64,000 nt of DNA from Vespula vulgaris (taxonomy: Eukaryota > Arthropoda > Insecta > Hymenoptera > Vespidae). How positions within the stretch are numbered: position 1 is the first letter of the stretch; each line of letters starts with the position of its first letter. The notes under the pieces were generated by a model that was given only the letters and a program-made list of their open reading frames with translations, was not told the DNA's origin and did no database searches. Location: the NCBI RefSeq assembly GCF_905475345.1, contig NC_066587.1, positions 12,951,058-13,015,057 of the forward strand, written 5' to 3'. Positions 25,422 to 37,977 of the stretch are shown here, in pieces. A program made the position numbers and the translations under genes.

Positions 25422-25499
25422 CTACTTCTTCTTCTTCTTCTTCTTCTGCTTTTTCTTCATCTTCTTCTTCTTCTTCTTTTTCTTCTTCTTTTTTTTCGT
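25422..25499. repeat. (TTC)n triplet tract
   Basis: TTC repeats with a few interruptions, read as poly-Ser on the plus strand and poly-Glu on the minus strand. The minus-strand 68-codon Glu-rich frame is repeat-derived. Confidence 0.9.
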
Positions 25500-26799
25500 T
25501 CATCTCGACCAGCATTTAAAGTCGCGTATAAGATGAATACATCGGATGTTTCATCGTTGACAACGAAGACGCTGCAGGGCGAACGAGCAACCCCTTTTAT
25601 ACGATTTTTGTTCATCTCTGTTTCTTTCGTTTTTCTTTTCTTTTTTTCCCCTTCTTTTTTATTCTTACTTTTACTTCGTCTACCCCGTTTTACGTGCAGC
25701 TTAACAGATACATCTTGTCTGTCTCAATCTTTTATTATATATTCGTCCCTTGTTGTAAAGCTTTTCTGAAAAATTCGCAGATCTCGAACGAAAGGGGTTA
25801 ATTAATATTGCTCCTTGATAAAGGATCGTTCCTGTGTTCCTTCGTGTAAGCATTTGTTCGAGAATTAATTTTCTTTAAGATATTTTTGGTTTTCCTGATC
25901 GTATGATTTTTAACAATACACGATTTTATTTCTGAAATGAATAATAACGTGTTCCTATTCACGGAAACAATTTCTTACAATATTAACGTAATAAGATGAG
26001 ATGAAGTTTGGTCTAATAAAATACGATATACGGCTCATTCACTTAGACAGTTATATCTCTACGTATTTACACAACCACCAATATTCATTAAAACCATGCT
26101 GCACTTTAAATGCACTTACATGCATTCTGACTCATCCGTAAACGACGATTCCTATTAATCATTCTCTACGATCTCTTTAGAAACAAACAATGATTCAGTG
26201 TTGGTTTCTTAAAGTACGAGTACATTGTCACATTCATCTTCATTATTGTACACTACTTATTTTCTCTATCCTATATATATAATATATAGGAGACTATGTA
26301 TAAGTATATATATATATATATATATATATAATACTTATAGTTTATAGGAAAGTCTCGACTGTTGCTTATCGATCGTTCGTGCGATACGAAAAACTTTGTT
26401 GGCCTTTAAAAGAGAAGAAAGAAAATAAAATGTAAAAATATTCTTTCCTTTGTCGCAAAATATAAAATACAAATTTGCGAAAACGTCGTTTCGTATGATA
26501 TGCTCGGTATAGCCGCGAGCTCGAAAGCTTTTTTATCTCACGACTAGCGGATTTTCGTTCGAAAGTTTACTAAAGCTATTTCTTCGAGCGTACTGCTTGC
26601 AGCATCACCATTGCTATCGCCATTGCCATCACCATCACCATCACCACTGGCATCGCCATCATCACAACTATTACCATCAAGCCGGTGCTTACGTTTTTGC
26701 AAGCGCGAACCAACCGCAAATCTACTCTCCGGCATGAAAGTTCGTTACCGAGAGGAGCCAAAGGATAGATAATTCTTGGGGATTTGTCGTAATTGAAAA
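25500..26799. other. AT-rich unique DNA with a TA block and a CAT/CAC triplet tract
   Basis: Contains a (TA)n block near 26,305-26,330 and, at 26,603-26,675, a degenerate CAT/CAC/GCC triplet tract that keeps a three-base period. The minus strand of that tract reads as an Asp-Gly-rich 63-codon frame. It is probably a decayed microsatellite. No gene is recognised. Confidence 0.6.
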
Positions 26800-27184
26800 A
26801 GTTTCGTCCGGCTATACTAATCCCTCGTGCGAGACGAGACTCTTCTCGCTCGCTCGGGGATGAGTTATTCTTCTTTTTCTCCTCTTCGAAAACATTCGGA
26901 AGAGTTGTGATTTCTTTTATACGGGCCTCGGTTTAACTGGCGGAGAAAGAGAAGGAGAAAGAGAAAGAGAAAGAGGAGTGGAACGAAGAGAACTCAATCG
27001 TTAATTTCCAACTGCATTTATTCTTTATCACGTTTTTCTCTCTCGATCATACCACAAAGCACGTTCTTCGACATCGTTTGAAATATTAAATTCCTTTGAT
27101 CTTCTGTTAAATGTATGTATATAATATATATATATATTTTTTTATCGATTTATTTCTACTCTCTTGTTGTACGTATTAAATCGA
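26800..27184. repeat. Diverged segmental repeat, copy A
   Basis: First of three related segments (others at 27,767-28,141 and 28,199-28,350). In order, the shared landmarks are TTTCG followed by a GGCTATACTAA-type word, CTCGTG, a TCTTCGAAAACATT word, TTTCTTTTATA, GTTTAACTGG plus GAGAAAG, CACAAAGCACGTTC, GACATCGTTTGAAA, and a TATA-rich end. Copy A is the most GC-rich copy. No protein frame is shared between copies. Confidence 0.8.
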
Positions 27185-27766
27185 TGTCGATTACGAAAAG
27201 TATTTTAATTTTTTATTTGTCTATTGAAAATTATAACTTTGAATTTCGTATGCATTGAAAATAATACGTTTCGATCTTGCTTTCGGAAAGAAATAGAATA
27301 TTTTCAAGAATCGCTTATACCGAGGAAGAATAAACATGTTGTAGTTTTTAGCTATGAAAATTAGCACGTTTCGAAAAGAAGCACGTTTAGATTTTATTCG
27401 CGAAAAATAGAACGTTTCATTTCTGAAATCTGTTAGTTTTTATAAGACGAATTAACTGAGCTTAATGAACTGAACGTAATATGAACGAATGAAACGATCC
27501 TATTTTTCGCAGCACTGTGCAAAATATACGTATCATTTATTATTCCTGGCGAACTACGAATCTTGCTTTTTATCATTATGATTAATATCAAACATAATAC
27601 TTCATAGTGAAAAAAATCGAAACGTACTTCTTTTCTCGATAGATTGAAATGTCATAATTATTCGTGAGATAAACGGAATATGTTACGTTTCGTGACGCAT
27701 ATCGAAATACGCTATGTAAAGTATAAATCAATAAAGAGATAACTGCTAATGTTACATTTTATATTT

Positions 27767-28141
27767 TTAGTTTCGCCGGTTACATTAATCTCTCGTGTAA
27801 AATGAGACTTTTTTCTCATTCGAAAGACAAATTATTATTCTTTTTATCGTCTTCGAAAACATTTGGAAAGAGTTGAAATTTCTTTTATAAATCGGGGCTT
27901 GATTTAACTGGTAGAGAAAGAAAAAAGTGCAATGGAGAGGAGAGGAGAGGAGAGAAGAGGAATAAAGAGAACTCGATCGTTAACTTGTAACAGCGTTTAT
28001 TCTTTATCTTGTTTTTCTCTTTCGATCATGCCACAAAGCACGTTCGACATCGTTTGAAAATGTAAACTCTTTTGGTTTTTATTATTATATATATATGAAT
28101 ATATTTGCTTTATTTTTATTTCTTTATCATATATATTAAAA
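27767..28141. repeat. Diverged segmental repeat, copy B
   Basis: This carries the same ordered landmarks as copy A, about 970 bases downstream and in the same orientation, with many AT-ward substitutions. Its internal purine tract has become a GGAGA period-5 run (27,934-27,956) where copy A has a GA-rich stretch. Confidence 0.8.
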
Positions 28142-28198
28142 TATATACTATGTATAATAAAAATCAATAATGATACCCGCTGTGTTGCGTTTTAGATG

Positions 28199-28350
28199 TT
28201 TAGTTTCGCTGGCTATACTGATTCTCTCGTCAAAGGGGGCGGAGATGAGATTTTATTTTTCTTTTTCCATCGAAAAAGTAAACTCCCTCAGTCTTTATTA
28301 TATCTATTATTTTTTTATTACTACTCTCTCGTTGTATATATTAAATTCAT
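28199..28350. repeat. Diverged segmental repeat, copy C, internally deleted
   Basis: Starts with the same GGCTATACTGATTCTCTCGT landmark and ends in the same ACTCTCTCGTTGTATATATT region seen at the end of copy A, but lacks most of the middle. Copies B and C also share their left flank (an ATCAATAA word followed by a purine-pyrimidine stretch before the landmark), so C probably derives from B or from a common longer unit. Confidence 0.65.
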
Positions 28351-29642
28351 TACATTTGATAAGAATTAATAACGGTGCTAATGTTAATGCACCATAATGC
28401 TATCATTTTGTTTTATTTTCTCATTTTTCTTTTATATAAAATTCTATGGATTATTATTCTTACAACTACTCGAGATAAAACGTTTTATATTTTCTAAGTT
28501 ACGAGATAATAAGTTAAGTATCTTTTTATTGATTTTCTTTTGGTTAGATATAAATAAAAAAATGTTGGAAGAAAGTTAACAGGTGGTATCATTGAGACAA
28601 GAAAAAAAGTATTTTTCAAGATTAAGATGGTTGTTGAATGCACGGTTATTTTCGTTTTAAGAACTCGAGTCTTAAAATTCTTTGAGACTGTGATAAATAA
28701 ATATCTTTCTTTAGACGAGTAGAGATATAAGAGGTATCGTGTTGACCTACATAAATTCTTAAAAATTTCATTCGAGGTATCTCCGTGTTTTTAACAGGTG
28801 TCATATTTGAGAGTACGTATCATTAACGTGTATAAATTCTTGGAATTTGTAATAACAAATCACAATTGTGTTTATCATAAACATTACGCAAATATATTAT
28901 CGACCTATAAACATTCTCGATGTAATATTCTCTGTAAACAATCTCTATTTCTCCTCCCTCTCTTTCTCTCTTTCTCTTTCATTCAACGTTCCATTCACCT
29001 TGGAATAGATCGTATCATTATTCGTCCTTTGAACGTTAAAGCCGAAACATCGATCGACGAATCTCTCCAAGTATATATCATCGAAATGAAAAATTATAGA
29101 AATTCGAATAAAAATTCCTTTTTACGTAAGTTGATATAAAATTAGAATAAAACGTTATACATATCGTTTTTCTAATTCGATTATAACTAATAAAATTATT
29201 AGATATTTTTCTTTTAAAAATTCGAGACGTTCAGAGACGTGTGTTAATCGATCGAAATTAAACGCAGAAGATGTAGATTCTATCACAAAGACGATATGTT
29301 AAAAATACGTAGAATGATCGATCAGCGAAGTCTCGAAATAAATAAATAAATGAATGAATGAAGAAAGGAAAGGAAAGAGAGTAAAAAAAAAGGTATCAAA
29401 AGAAAGAAAATACGGGAAAACTTTTATAAATATCACTCTCTTTGCTTATCGTTGTCAACGTTATCTACGTGTGTCGATATCGCGAGAGAGAAATTCGTGC
29501 AACAATGGCGATCAGCTTGGTGCGATATTAATAAGAATCTCCGCAAATCCCCCATGGAATTGAGTTACGTAGACGAGAAACGATTCACCACGATGTGTTC
29601 GCCGACACCGAGGGAGGAAAAATCTTTGCCTCGAGGATGAAG
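28351..29642. other. AT-rich unique DNA
   Basis: No repeats of note and no gene. A 113-codon plus-strand frame at 28,798-29,139 has near-normal composition but no recognised family and no good start context. I see nothing else. Confidence 0.6.
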
Positions 29643-29941
29643 GTGTGTGTGTGTGTGTGTACGCGCATATATATATATATAAGTGTCTGTGTAAAGATGG
29701 ATAGAAAGAGAAAGAGATCCCATGGGCCACGCATTCCTATTTTCTCGCTATTCGTTTAATATCTAACTTCCGAGGATGCAAATTTTACCGATTACGGGCT
29801 TCGCGATTATCGATGACTTTTTCCATGGTGTTCGATTCTCATCCCTTTTCATTCCACCCCTTTTTCTCCACTCTTCGTTCATTTTCTCTTTCATTTTTTG
29901 CCTTTAACACGTGCGAAACGTTTCGTTTTCCAATCAGAGAA

Positions 29942-29999
<58 letters not shown>

Positions 30000-30026
30000 A
30001 TATATGTATAGATATATATGTATAGG
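29643..30026. repeat. TG and TA microsatellite cluster
   Basis: A (TG)n run at 29,643-29,660 is followed by a short TA run, then by unique DNA, then by pure (TA)n at 29,944-29,987 passing into TATG words to 30,026. Confidence 0.9.
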
Positions 30027-30345
30027 ATCCGTACACAGGAGCTTTGTCAGCGTGCCAACGGAAACGTACCTTAATGAATTCGTTAATCAACGCGATCGAG
30101 TGTTGGAATCAATCTGGGAATACTGTTGGGGCTAAATTGATGACATTTTATCAATTACGTTCGATTAATTTGCGACTATTACGCGGATAAAATTCCGCGA
30201 CATTATATGAGTGACGTTGACGTGTTGCTTTTTCTCTGTTGCGTTTGTGTGAGTGAAATCGTAATTAAGGATATCGCTTTTGTTTGACTCTCTCGTGATT
30301 CGTTTTTCCGATTGCCTTTTCGTAGTTTCTCTTTCCTCGATGGTT

Positions 30346-30386
30346 CGTATTATTAATATTATTATTATTATTATTATCATCATTAC

Positions 30387-30440
<54 letters not shown>

Positions 30441-30465
30441 CATCGTTATTATTATTATTAATAAT
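30346..30465. repeat. (ATT)n triplet microsatellite
   Basis: About 120 bases of ATT repeat with a few ATC variants. It reads as poly-Ile on both strands in one frame and poly-Asn in another, which explains the frames of up to 103 codons. Not a gene. Confidence 0.97.
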
Positions 30466-30696
30466 CATCATCGTCGTCATCATCGCATTATGAGACGAGT
30501 TTTTCTCGAGAGATCGAAGGGACCTCGAGTTGAACGAGTTATCTTTCTCCTTTCTTTTTTGTTTTTTCTTTTTCCTTTTTGTTGCGTATAAAAAGAAACC
30601 TCGTCAATCTTCCCTGCTACGTAACGACGAACGCTAAGGGAAATTAGTAAATTATACCGAGTCTCGAGTAACTCTCGGAAAAAAGTCGGTAGAAGG

Positions 30697-30752
30697 GTAG
30701 GATGGTGGTGGTTGGTAGTGATGATGGTGGTGGTAGTGATGGTGGTGGTTAA
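30697..30752. repeat. GGT/GAT triplet tract
   Basis: GGTGGT and GATGAT words with a three-base period over about 55 bases. G-rich on the plus strand. Confidence 0.85.
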
Positions 30753-30781
30753 GCGAAAGACGTCAGATATTTAAGAGAAAT

Positions 30782-30785
<4 letters not shown>

Positions 30786-30818
<33 letters not shown>
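30786..30818. repeat. (GA)n microsatellite
   Basis: About 32 bases of pure GA. Confidence 0.95.
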
Positions 30819-30819
<1 letters not shown>

Positions 30820-30929
30820 ATACCGACAGTGTGACATTGAAGGAGGACAAGAGGAGAGTATCTTAACGTACCAGGTAATGGCTAGTTTCGTGACAGAAGA
30901 AGCTCGTAAAAGAGAATCCAAGAACACCA

Positions 30930-31010
30930 AAAAAGAAATAAAAGGAGGAGAAGAAGATGAAGAAGTAGAAGTAGAAGTAGAAGTAGAAGAAGAACAGGAA
31001 GAAGAATGAA
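30930..31010. repeat. Purine-rich GAA/GTA triplet tract
   Basis: GAAGAA words and at least four GTAGAA hexamers over about 80 bases. A low-complexity purine tract. Confidence 0.8.
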
Positions 31011-31571
31011 AGCTCTACCAACTATGGAGTCGTTTATGTAAATTCATGAGAACTTTCCTGAAAGCTGGTGACGGTACGCGTTAAATTACGCGAAAGGAAC
31101 GAATTATGGTATTCTTTAAGAATTTATAGATGGACAAAATTTCAAGTGATATTACTGGAAAAAGAAACAAAAAAAAAAAAAGAAAAGAAATAGGAAAGAA
31201 AAGATAAGAAGTGTCGTATATCAATTTAATCGATAATTAATTCGAAATAATTTAGAACGTGAAAAATGATCTTATTTTTTGTTCGAACCGTAATTTATCA
31301 TTATCTTATGACACCGGTTAATAATTTCGTCAGGCACGGTTTTCAAAGGAAACTCGATCTTCCTGATAGATTACACGAGAAGGAGTTTCCTATATTATTA
31401 CGATACACCGTCTTTGTTGTAACTTATGACTAGCCGATTACGTCGACAATTAACTCCTGTTAAGGCAACCCTTTTCGGTCCGTTGCGAATCAATTTTCTG
31501 TCCTTATCGAAGTATCGAACTTTATAAGTTTGACGATAACTCGTTGGCTTTCCTTACACCGGTCCTCTATG

Positions 31572-32369
31572 TACAGGGTGAATTACGAAACGTGAACAGC
31601 TTAGATTAATCCCGTTGTTAATGGATCGATCGAAAATAGTGCTATTTGTTTTATACATATCTTAAAAAATACTTTAAGATGATTTTTTTCAAAGTTTGCA
31701 AAGTAATATTTGCAAGTCAATATTTTTTATCCTTTTTTTTATAAATAACTCGTATAGTTTTTTGTTTATCTTTTAGAGGATATCGTGACGAATTTGGCAA
31801 GTATCATGATAAATATCTTTTTTTTTTTTTATCATCTGAACCAAAGAAACATTAAAAGTGTATCATTCACCTTGATTAAAACGGTGTTTAAAATGGTGTT
31901 AGTCGCAAGATCTGGCATCCTTTACGAGATAAACAGAATTTTAATGAGTAACTGTAATTGAAGTAATCGTGTATTTCGACAATAATTCTGTTCGATCTTA
32001 ATAGACTTCGAAATATTATGTAGTCCACCGATTGTTTTGCAAAATTGATACGTGGAAAAGTAACTGTTTTAATACTTAAAATATCGATTATCTCATAAAC
32101 GATGCATGATAACGATTTTTTACTAGATACGATCGATTATTATATAAATATGTAAAAAAGATGGTAGATATTAAAAAAAAGAAAAAACTATGTTGATCTT
32201 CATAAATTGGAAAAGGTCACGAGCAAGAGAAAAAAGAAAAAAAAATGTTTTCTATATGTACTAGATAGATAACTCAGATCCCGTTTCTAATGTTTCTTAG
32301 TTAAACTTTCTTGTAACTTCAACCAGTCCCGAGATATTTGCTTGGACATCTATGGATAGACATCCTGTA
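31572..32369. mobile_element. Possible non-autonomous element, about 800 bp
   Basis: The left end TACAGGGTG (31,572-31,580) and the right end CATCCTGTA (32,361-32,369) are inverted repeats with one mismatch. Both are bordered on the outside by TATG (31,568-31,571 and 32,370-32,373), which could be a 4-bp target duplication. The interior is AT-rich and non-coding. It has words such as TTACGAGATAAACAG and TATCTCATAAACGA, and CCGAGATATTTG near the right end; from memory, similar GAGATAT-type words occur in insect interspersed repeats with ACAGGGTG ends. No transposase frame exists. The short inverted ends and 4-bp flanks could be coincidence. Confidence 0.35.
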
Positions 32370-35300
32370 TATGTATTTATATAACATCTAACTTGTAACT
32401 CGCTCTCATAATAACGTCTTACCCGGATTACAGCTTGTCAACAGTCCCAGTTGTAATCCAGGTTATACAGAGTTTTTGCACACAAGAGCTGAATCTGATT
32501 CGGATTACGTTTAAAATTTCTTTGCAATAAAATCCCATAGACGATAAATAAATGACTGTTTAACTCTTTCTACGACATCTGTACTGAGCATATAACTGAG
32601 CATGCATCTACAATTCTTTATCGCATATCCTCCGGCATCGCTTTGATATTTCCTCATAAACTTTTTCTTCCGATGTATTTACTTATCCTATAAAAAGAAA
32701 TCTAACGGAGAAACATTTCTTTCTATAATGTTAAACGTTCTCCAATAAATATAATATTTAGAAATAGTATAACGAAAGATCGATTTAATAAATATCTATT
32801 AATCTGTATTTACACGTATAACGTGGTATATCATATTTTTCACTAATAAAATTATACAAAATTCTTTCAATCAGGATATTTCTTAAATGTTTTTTCAAAT
32901 CAGATAAAAAAAATATATATATTTTTTGTATGGTATTTGCCGAATTCGTTTGAATATCCGCTGAAAGAGAAAATAAAATTGAGGATGATCTTGAAAAAAA
33001 AGAAAGAAAGTAGATGAAACATTTATTATAATCGTTATAAATCTCATTTTGAATAATGTTATATATCCAACAAAAAAATGTTTACGATCGGTCCGCTAAC
33101 AGTAGAATAAATTGATCAAGTTTCACGATACACCCGGTATATACTTAGCTATACCTTACCCTACTTATTGATAGTCATAGCGTCGCATGAAAATTAGATA
33201 ACGTCTTAATTATTTTCCTTATCGGTGATGCAAAGTTATAGAGGGAACGTTGGAATATCTAACATCGTCGTAGCCAATCTTGGCTGTTGTTGATGCTTTT
33301 GTTGTTGTTGTTATTATTGAAGGGACGATGACTAAGGTTTAAACTCGACAGATTTTAACGAGCTTTGCCGTTGTGTTATAAGAAGCTTGCCGAGTATATA
33401 ATCGTGCGAGTAAAGTAGAACTTTCGCAACTTCCGGATATGAACCCTTTTCGACGTAGGACGAAGGACCGAAGATGGATGGTTGAAAATTGCCGGAAGAA
33501 CGTTCAAACTTTCTTATCGAGCCTTACGACCCTTGATTCGACGTTGAAGGATTGTATCAAAAAAGAGAGAGAAAGAGAGAGAGAGACACCTTCTCGATAA
33601 AGCATCAAGGATAACAAGACGTTTCTCTCCTTCGTCGTGTCCTGTCGAAAGTCCTCCACTTTTCTCGCGACTAAAGCGAATAAACTCCTCCTTCTCCTTC
33701 TCCATCTTCTTACTCACTCACTCACTCTGTCTTTCTCTCTTTCTCTCTCTCTCTCTCTTTTTCTCTCTACTCCCCCGCTATAATTATTATACTCTTCCAT
33801 CCTTCTTTCTCGGCTACCCTCCAGACTCAGAGTAGGATAAATCGCGTCCTCTTATTAAGAGCCATATTCTCGGAGCCGGCTTTAAACCTTGTTTCATAAT
33901 ATTTTCCGACTGAAAATTCTTCATCCTACGAAATAGCTCTCCTTTCCTTCAGCTTTGGATCTCAAGGATCCAAAAGTAAGTTTTCCTTTGGAGTGGAAAG
34001 CTTTTCGTGATAGCTATTAGAGTGGATGTAACGAGTATCGGCGTTGCGTTTTATCTTAACGTTATAATAATTTCGAAGTATTAATTGTTTCAAATCTTTT
34101 TTAATTTTTTTTTCTTTTTTTTTTATATAAAATTTCCCATCAAACGTCGATCTACAATTCAAAAAACTATCATCTGTACCTTCTTTTATTTATTTATCTC
34201 TTTTTACTTTTTTATTGTTTTATTTCTTTTTATTTGTATATATTCCCAATCTTTCTTTTTTTTTTTTCATTGCTTTGTATGATTTAAGATATAGCTATCG
34301 ATCCTGATCGAAACGTTGAATTATGCAAAATTTCATAATATATACATATATAAAGAGAAAAAGAGAGAGAGAAATTATTACTTTTATCTCCATTTTAAAG
34401 AAAATATCATCCGGATAAATTTATGCGTTTATCTCATAAAGAGCGATCAAATTCTACTTCGAAACAAAAGTTCTTTTCGAATGGAAACGATACGCGGTGT
34501 TCCTTTAAACGACGTCGTTCCACTTTCTCGCACAATGCGAGATCGTCTGAATCGAACGATAAAAATTCGACGCGTTGAAATCGTAAGTCTTCGAATAAGA
34601 AGCGCAACTCGGATAACGATTTCAACGTTTCGCTCAGCGATGTGAGAAACAATAGGAAAGGGAATACGTATCATTTGGTAGATAAAAAAGTAGGTTGACG
34701 AGATTCAAGCGTAAATTACAACGAGAGAGCTTCGTCCTTATTTTTCTTTATGCAAATTTCAATCCTCTTCTTTTCTCTCTCTCTCTCTCTTTCTATTTTT
34801 CTTTCTTGTTCTCTTTCATCAGTTCGACGTTGAAAACGCGTTCTTTTTTCCTTCGTTTAAAAGGAATCTATAGCTGGATATATCACGAACGTCGAATTAA
34901 TCTGCGGATAAAAGAAAAAGTATCTAAGGCTCGGATATTTCATTCGAAAGCGATTAAAAAATAAAGAATCTTAGTGCGTTGATTTTTTAAGTAAATTTTC
35001 TCTCTCACTTTCTCTATATATACATGTCTATCTCTCTTTCTCTCTTTTCTTTTCTCATAACGTTTTAATGAAATTTTTCATTTTTCTCGTTAATATCATG
35101 AGTTCGATCGTTATTCAAATAACGTTGACTATAAACGTTGAAAAGTAAAATGTTAAAAGATAAAGGAAAATATGGTTTACGTAAGTTCGTTCATGGTGTT
35201 AACGTAGCTCCTTCATATAATTATCTAACTAAAGTTAGAAACGTCAGTTTCGCGAGAAAGCAATATTGAGAAGGTATTATCTTTGTCGAGTATATGGACG

Positions 35301-36158
35301 TAGTTATTTCGCTAAGTAATGGATTATACAAGTTAATAGCAAGGAGCGGGCATACTATAAACATCCAGCTTCTATTATCGCATTAAATATGTATTATCCT
35401 TGCTCTGCTGAACGAAACCAATGGAGATACGTTGTTGCGGAACAATCGAGCCGTTTCACGACTGATTTTATAGCGGCATCTCGTTCCTTCTTCGGACTTT
35501 TTCTACTCGTTACTTACTGAATACAAGAATGAACTTTCGTATTCTATAACGACGGACAGAAGCACTTTTATAACGTCGAATAAATTTTTAATATGCGTAA
35601 AATGAAACGAAAAGAGAAACTCTACTTAACCGGTACAATTGAATATTATCGAACACGTTTCGTCTTAGGATTTTTCTTTTCTCTTACCTTTTCCTACTTC
35701 TGTTCATTTTCTTTTTACTTTATTTTTCTTTTTCTATCTTCTTCTTCTTCCGTTCTTTTTTTTTTTGTTAGAGTTAAATCTCCGCGCGGTTTATACATAA
35801 AATACATATTTCTGTTTTCTTTTTTTTTTTTTTTTTTTTTATATAGTCAATGTAGCAAAGTTTCTACGTTAAAATCGAAGTATTCAAGGGATTAGAAAAA
35901 GATCGAGGAGTTTGTAATTGGATAACGATCGATTATTATTCAGCGATAATCAAAGATCTAAAGAAATTAAATGGAATGCCGGCATCTTTCTTTTGAAAAT
36001 GTCTACTTAGCGATCTCTTGTTAAATATTTTAGTGTAATAAAGGAGAGAGAAAGAGAGAAGGAAACAGAAATCGAAGGATAGAAAGGACAAAGTCCTGAA
36101 GGAATTCGAGGTAAAAGAACGCGAAATTCTTCGATCAGGATTAGATTCGCATTCTCTT

Positions 36159-36162
<4 letters not shown>
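32370..36162. other. AT-rich unique DNA with minor pyrimidine tracts
   Basis: ACACCCGGTATA at about 33,129-33,140 is, in reverse complement, similar to the ACAGGGTG-like ends. Small TC tracts lie near 33,728-33,760 and 34,775-34,792, and T runs near 34,107-34,124 and 35,819-35,839. At 34,430-34,680, frames on both strands are open with ordinary composition, but I recognise no family. No gene is supported. Confidence 0.55.

Positions 36163-36240
<78 letters not shown>
36163..36240. repeat. (GA)n microsatellite
   Basis: About 78 bases of uninterrupted GA, the second-longest pure run in the window. Minus-strand Ser-Leu frames are artefacts. Confidence 0.97.
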
Positions 36241-36244
<4 letters not shown>

Positions 36245-36417
36245 TGCGATGCTAATGGCATGAGAGGAGTCTCTTGGCCGTCTCACCTATTTCGTGCCTG
36301 AAAACTCATTAAAACGAGACCCCCTTCTTAATTCGCTTTCTATCGTGATCCAGTGCACAAAGGACTCGAACGTAAATTCGATCGGGGCGCAACTTTGGAA
36401 GAGGCTCGCGTCATTTC

Positions 36418-36500
36418 CATCTCTCTCTTTCTCTCTCTTTCTGTCTTTTTCTCTTTCTCTTTTTCTCTTTATCTCTCTCTTTCTTTCTGTCTCTCTTGTC
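36418..36500. repeat. Imperfect (TC)n tract
   Basis: TC words mixed with TTTCTC over about 80 bases, complementary to the GA run 180 bases upstream. Confidence 0.85.
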
Positions 36501-36678
36501 TCCACCAACCCCCACTTCGCTATCTTTCCCTCCACCCCTTTTTCTCAAACTCATCGCGACGCGAAGCTTTCTCTTTGTACGAGAAAATTGAATTATAATA
36601 AAATCGTCGATAGAGTCAATCGGACTGTGTCGTCAAACGAACGATTCTACGTACTGAGTAGCTCATGATGGTATAATA

Positions 36679-36880
36679 TACAGGGTGATACTATAAATGT
36701 TACTTAAAAAGTGGATAAATATTTAACGAATTGTAATAAGTTCGGTAAGATATATATGTATATATATATTTTTTTTAATATTTTTGAAACTATCAAGGAT
36801 CATGGTGAACTTGGTTATATATTTTTTCGTTTTATATTTAGATAATAAATACATTTTGTAGATATCCGTTATATACAAGG
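36679..36880. repeat. Possible repeat fragment with TACAGGGTG end
   Basis: TACAGGGTG at 36,679-36,687 is identical to the left end of the candidate element at 31,572. The following 200 bases are AT-rich and include CAAGGATCATGGTGAACTTG. No matching right end is seen before 36,880. It may be a truncated relative or a chance motif. Confidence 0.25.
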
Positions 36881-36953
36881 TACTCGTTTAGCTCGCACTG
36901 AAGACGACGCAGATTGCATAGAAAAGAAGGCTGACGCGTTCGTCTGAAGTAAA

Positions 36954-36988
<35 letters not shown>

Positions 36989-37883
36989 GGTCCGCGGTCA
37001 CGTTGAATTTACATTTACGTCGGTAAAATTCATTTATAATTCTGGTAGAGCGAGTCGAAGGAAGAGGACTTATTTTATTCGACTTTGTCTCGCGTCGCGA
37101 TGTCCGTTTAAAGGGACGCGCCACCGTCCGTCTGTCTCTCCTTTTATTCTTTGTCCGTTGGACTTGTGGTAAAGAAAGAATGAGAGAGAGAGAGAGAGAG
37201 TTCGCAAGAGTCACGCAAAACGATCTAAGGGCGGCTATTTAAATATGCCGGGAGCGTAAATGGAAACGTTATCCTCGGTTGGATGTTTGAAAGGGACTTG
37301 TTAAAGTAACAACTGTGATTGCGAGCCTCGAAGAGAATAAGAGAGAAAGAGAAAGAGAAAGAGCAGAGCAGAGCAGAGCAAAGGAGAGAAGAGAGAAGGA
37401 ATGAAGAGAAAAGAAGAGGGAGAAAAGGGCGAAGATTCAGCCAACTGCCTTTTACGATTTTATATATGCGAGATATAATTAAAAAAGTACACGCAGTCAC
37501 GATAGGACAGTACAATGACGGAAGCGCGTTTCGTGAAAAGACGCTTGTCTTCACCCACCCCACCCCCACACTTCCTACATCCCTCTTCTTAACTCCTCTC
37601 CCTTTTCTCTATCTCCATCCTTCTATACTATTATCTCTCTTTCTCTTTCTTTCTCCTATACTCTCTTTCGCGCGCTTTCTCTTTCTCTCTCTCTCTCTCT
37701 CTTTCCTTAATACTCGAGACACGGAGTATACATATCCAACCACAAGCTGGGATGGCCCGGGACTATAAAGGAGCCGTGCGAATGCCCGGTAAGTAATCTG
37801 AGAATATTGCGACAGTAACTCGTAATTAAATCTACGCCATGAAATCTTTTCCCTCGGGCATTATTATAATTCTTGTGGCAGAC
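36881..37883. other. Unique DNA with GA, GAGCA and TC repeats
   Basis: Contains GA runs at 36,960-36,985 and 37,181-37,200, a perfect (GAGCA)4 period-5 repeat at about 37,361-37,380 in a longer purine tract, and TC words at 37,630-37,705. Open frames of 108-149 codons mix repeat and unrecognised sequence. No gene is called. Confidence 0.6.
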
Positions 37884-37960
37884 TGCTCTCTCTCTCTCTC
37901 TCTCTTTCTCTTTCGCGCGCGCGCTCTCTCTCTCTCTTCTTCTTTTTTCATTTCGCAGTC
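37884..37960 (+). other. TC/CG tract ending in an acceptor-like site
   Basis: A TC run, an alternating CGCGCGCGCG run near 37,914-37,923, a second TC run, then TTTTTTCATTTCGCAG ending at 37,959 or within a base. This is a good polypyrimidine tract plus CAG. The next bases open into a frame with an Asp/Glu-rich start, caused by the ACG repeat. The frame's later part is not protein-like to me, so an exon is only a possibility. Confidence 0.2.
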
Positions 37961-37977
37961 AGATTCTGGATTTCAAG

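Noticed and set aside
26544..26761. Asp-Gly-rich calcium-binding-like protein on the minus strand
   Set aside because: The acidic stretch comes from a CAT/CAC triplet tract with a decayed three-base period, and no EF-hand or other motif spacing is seen.
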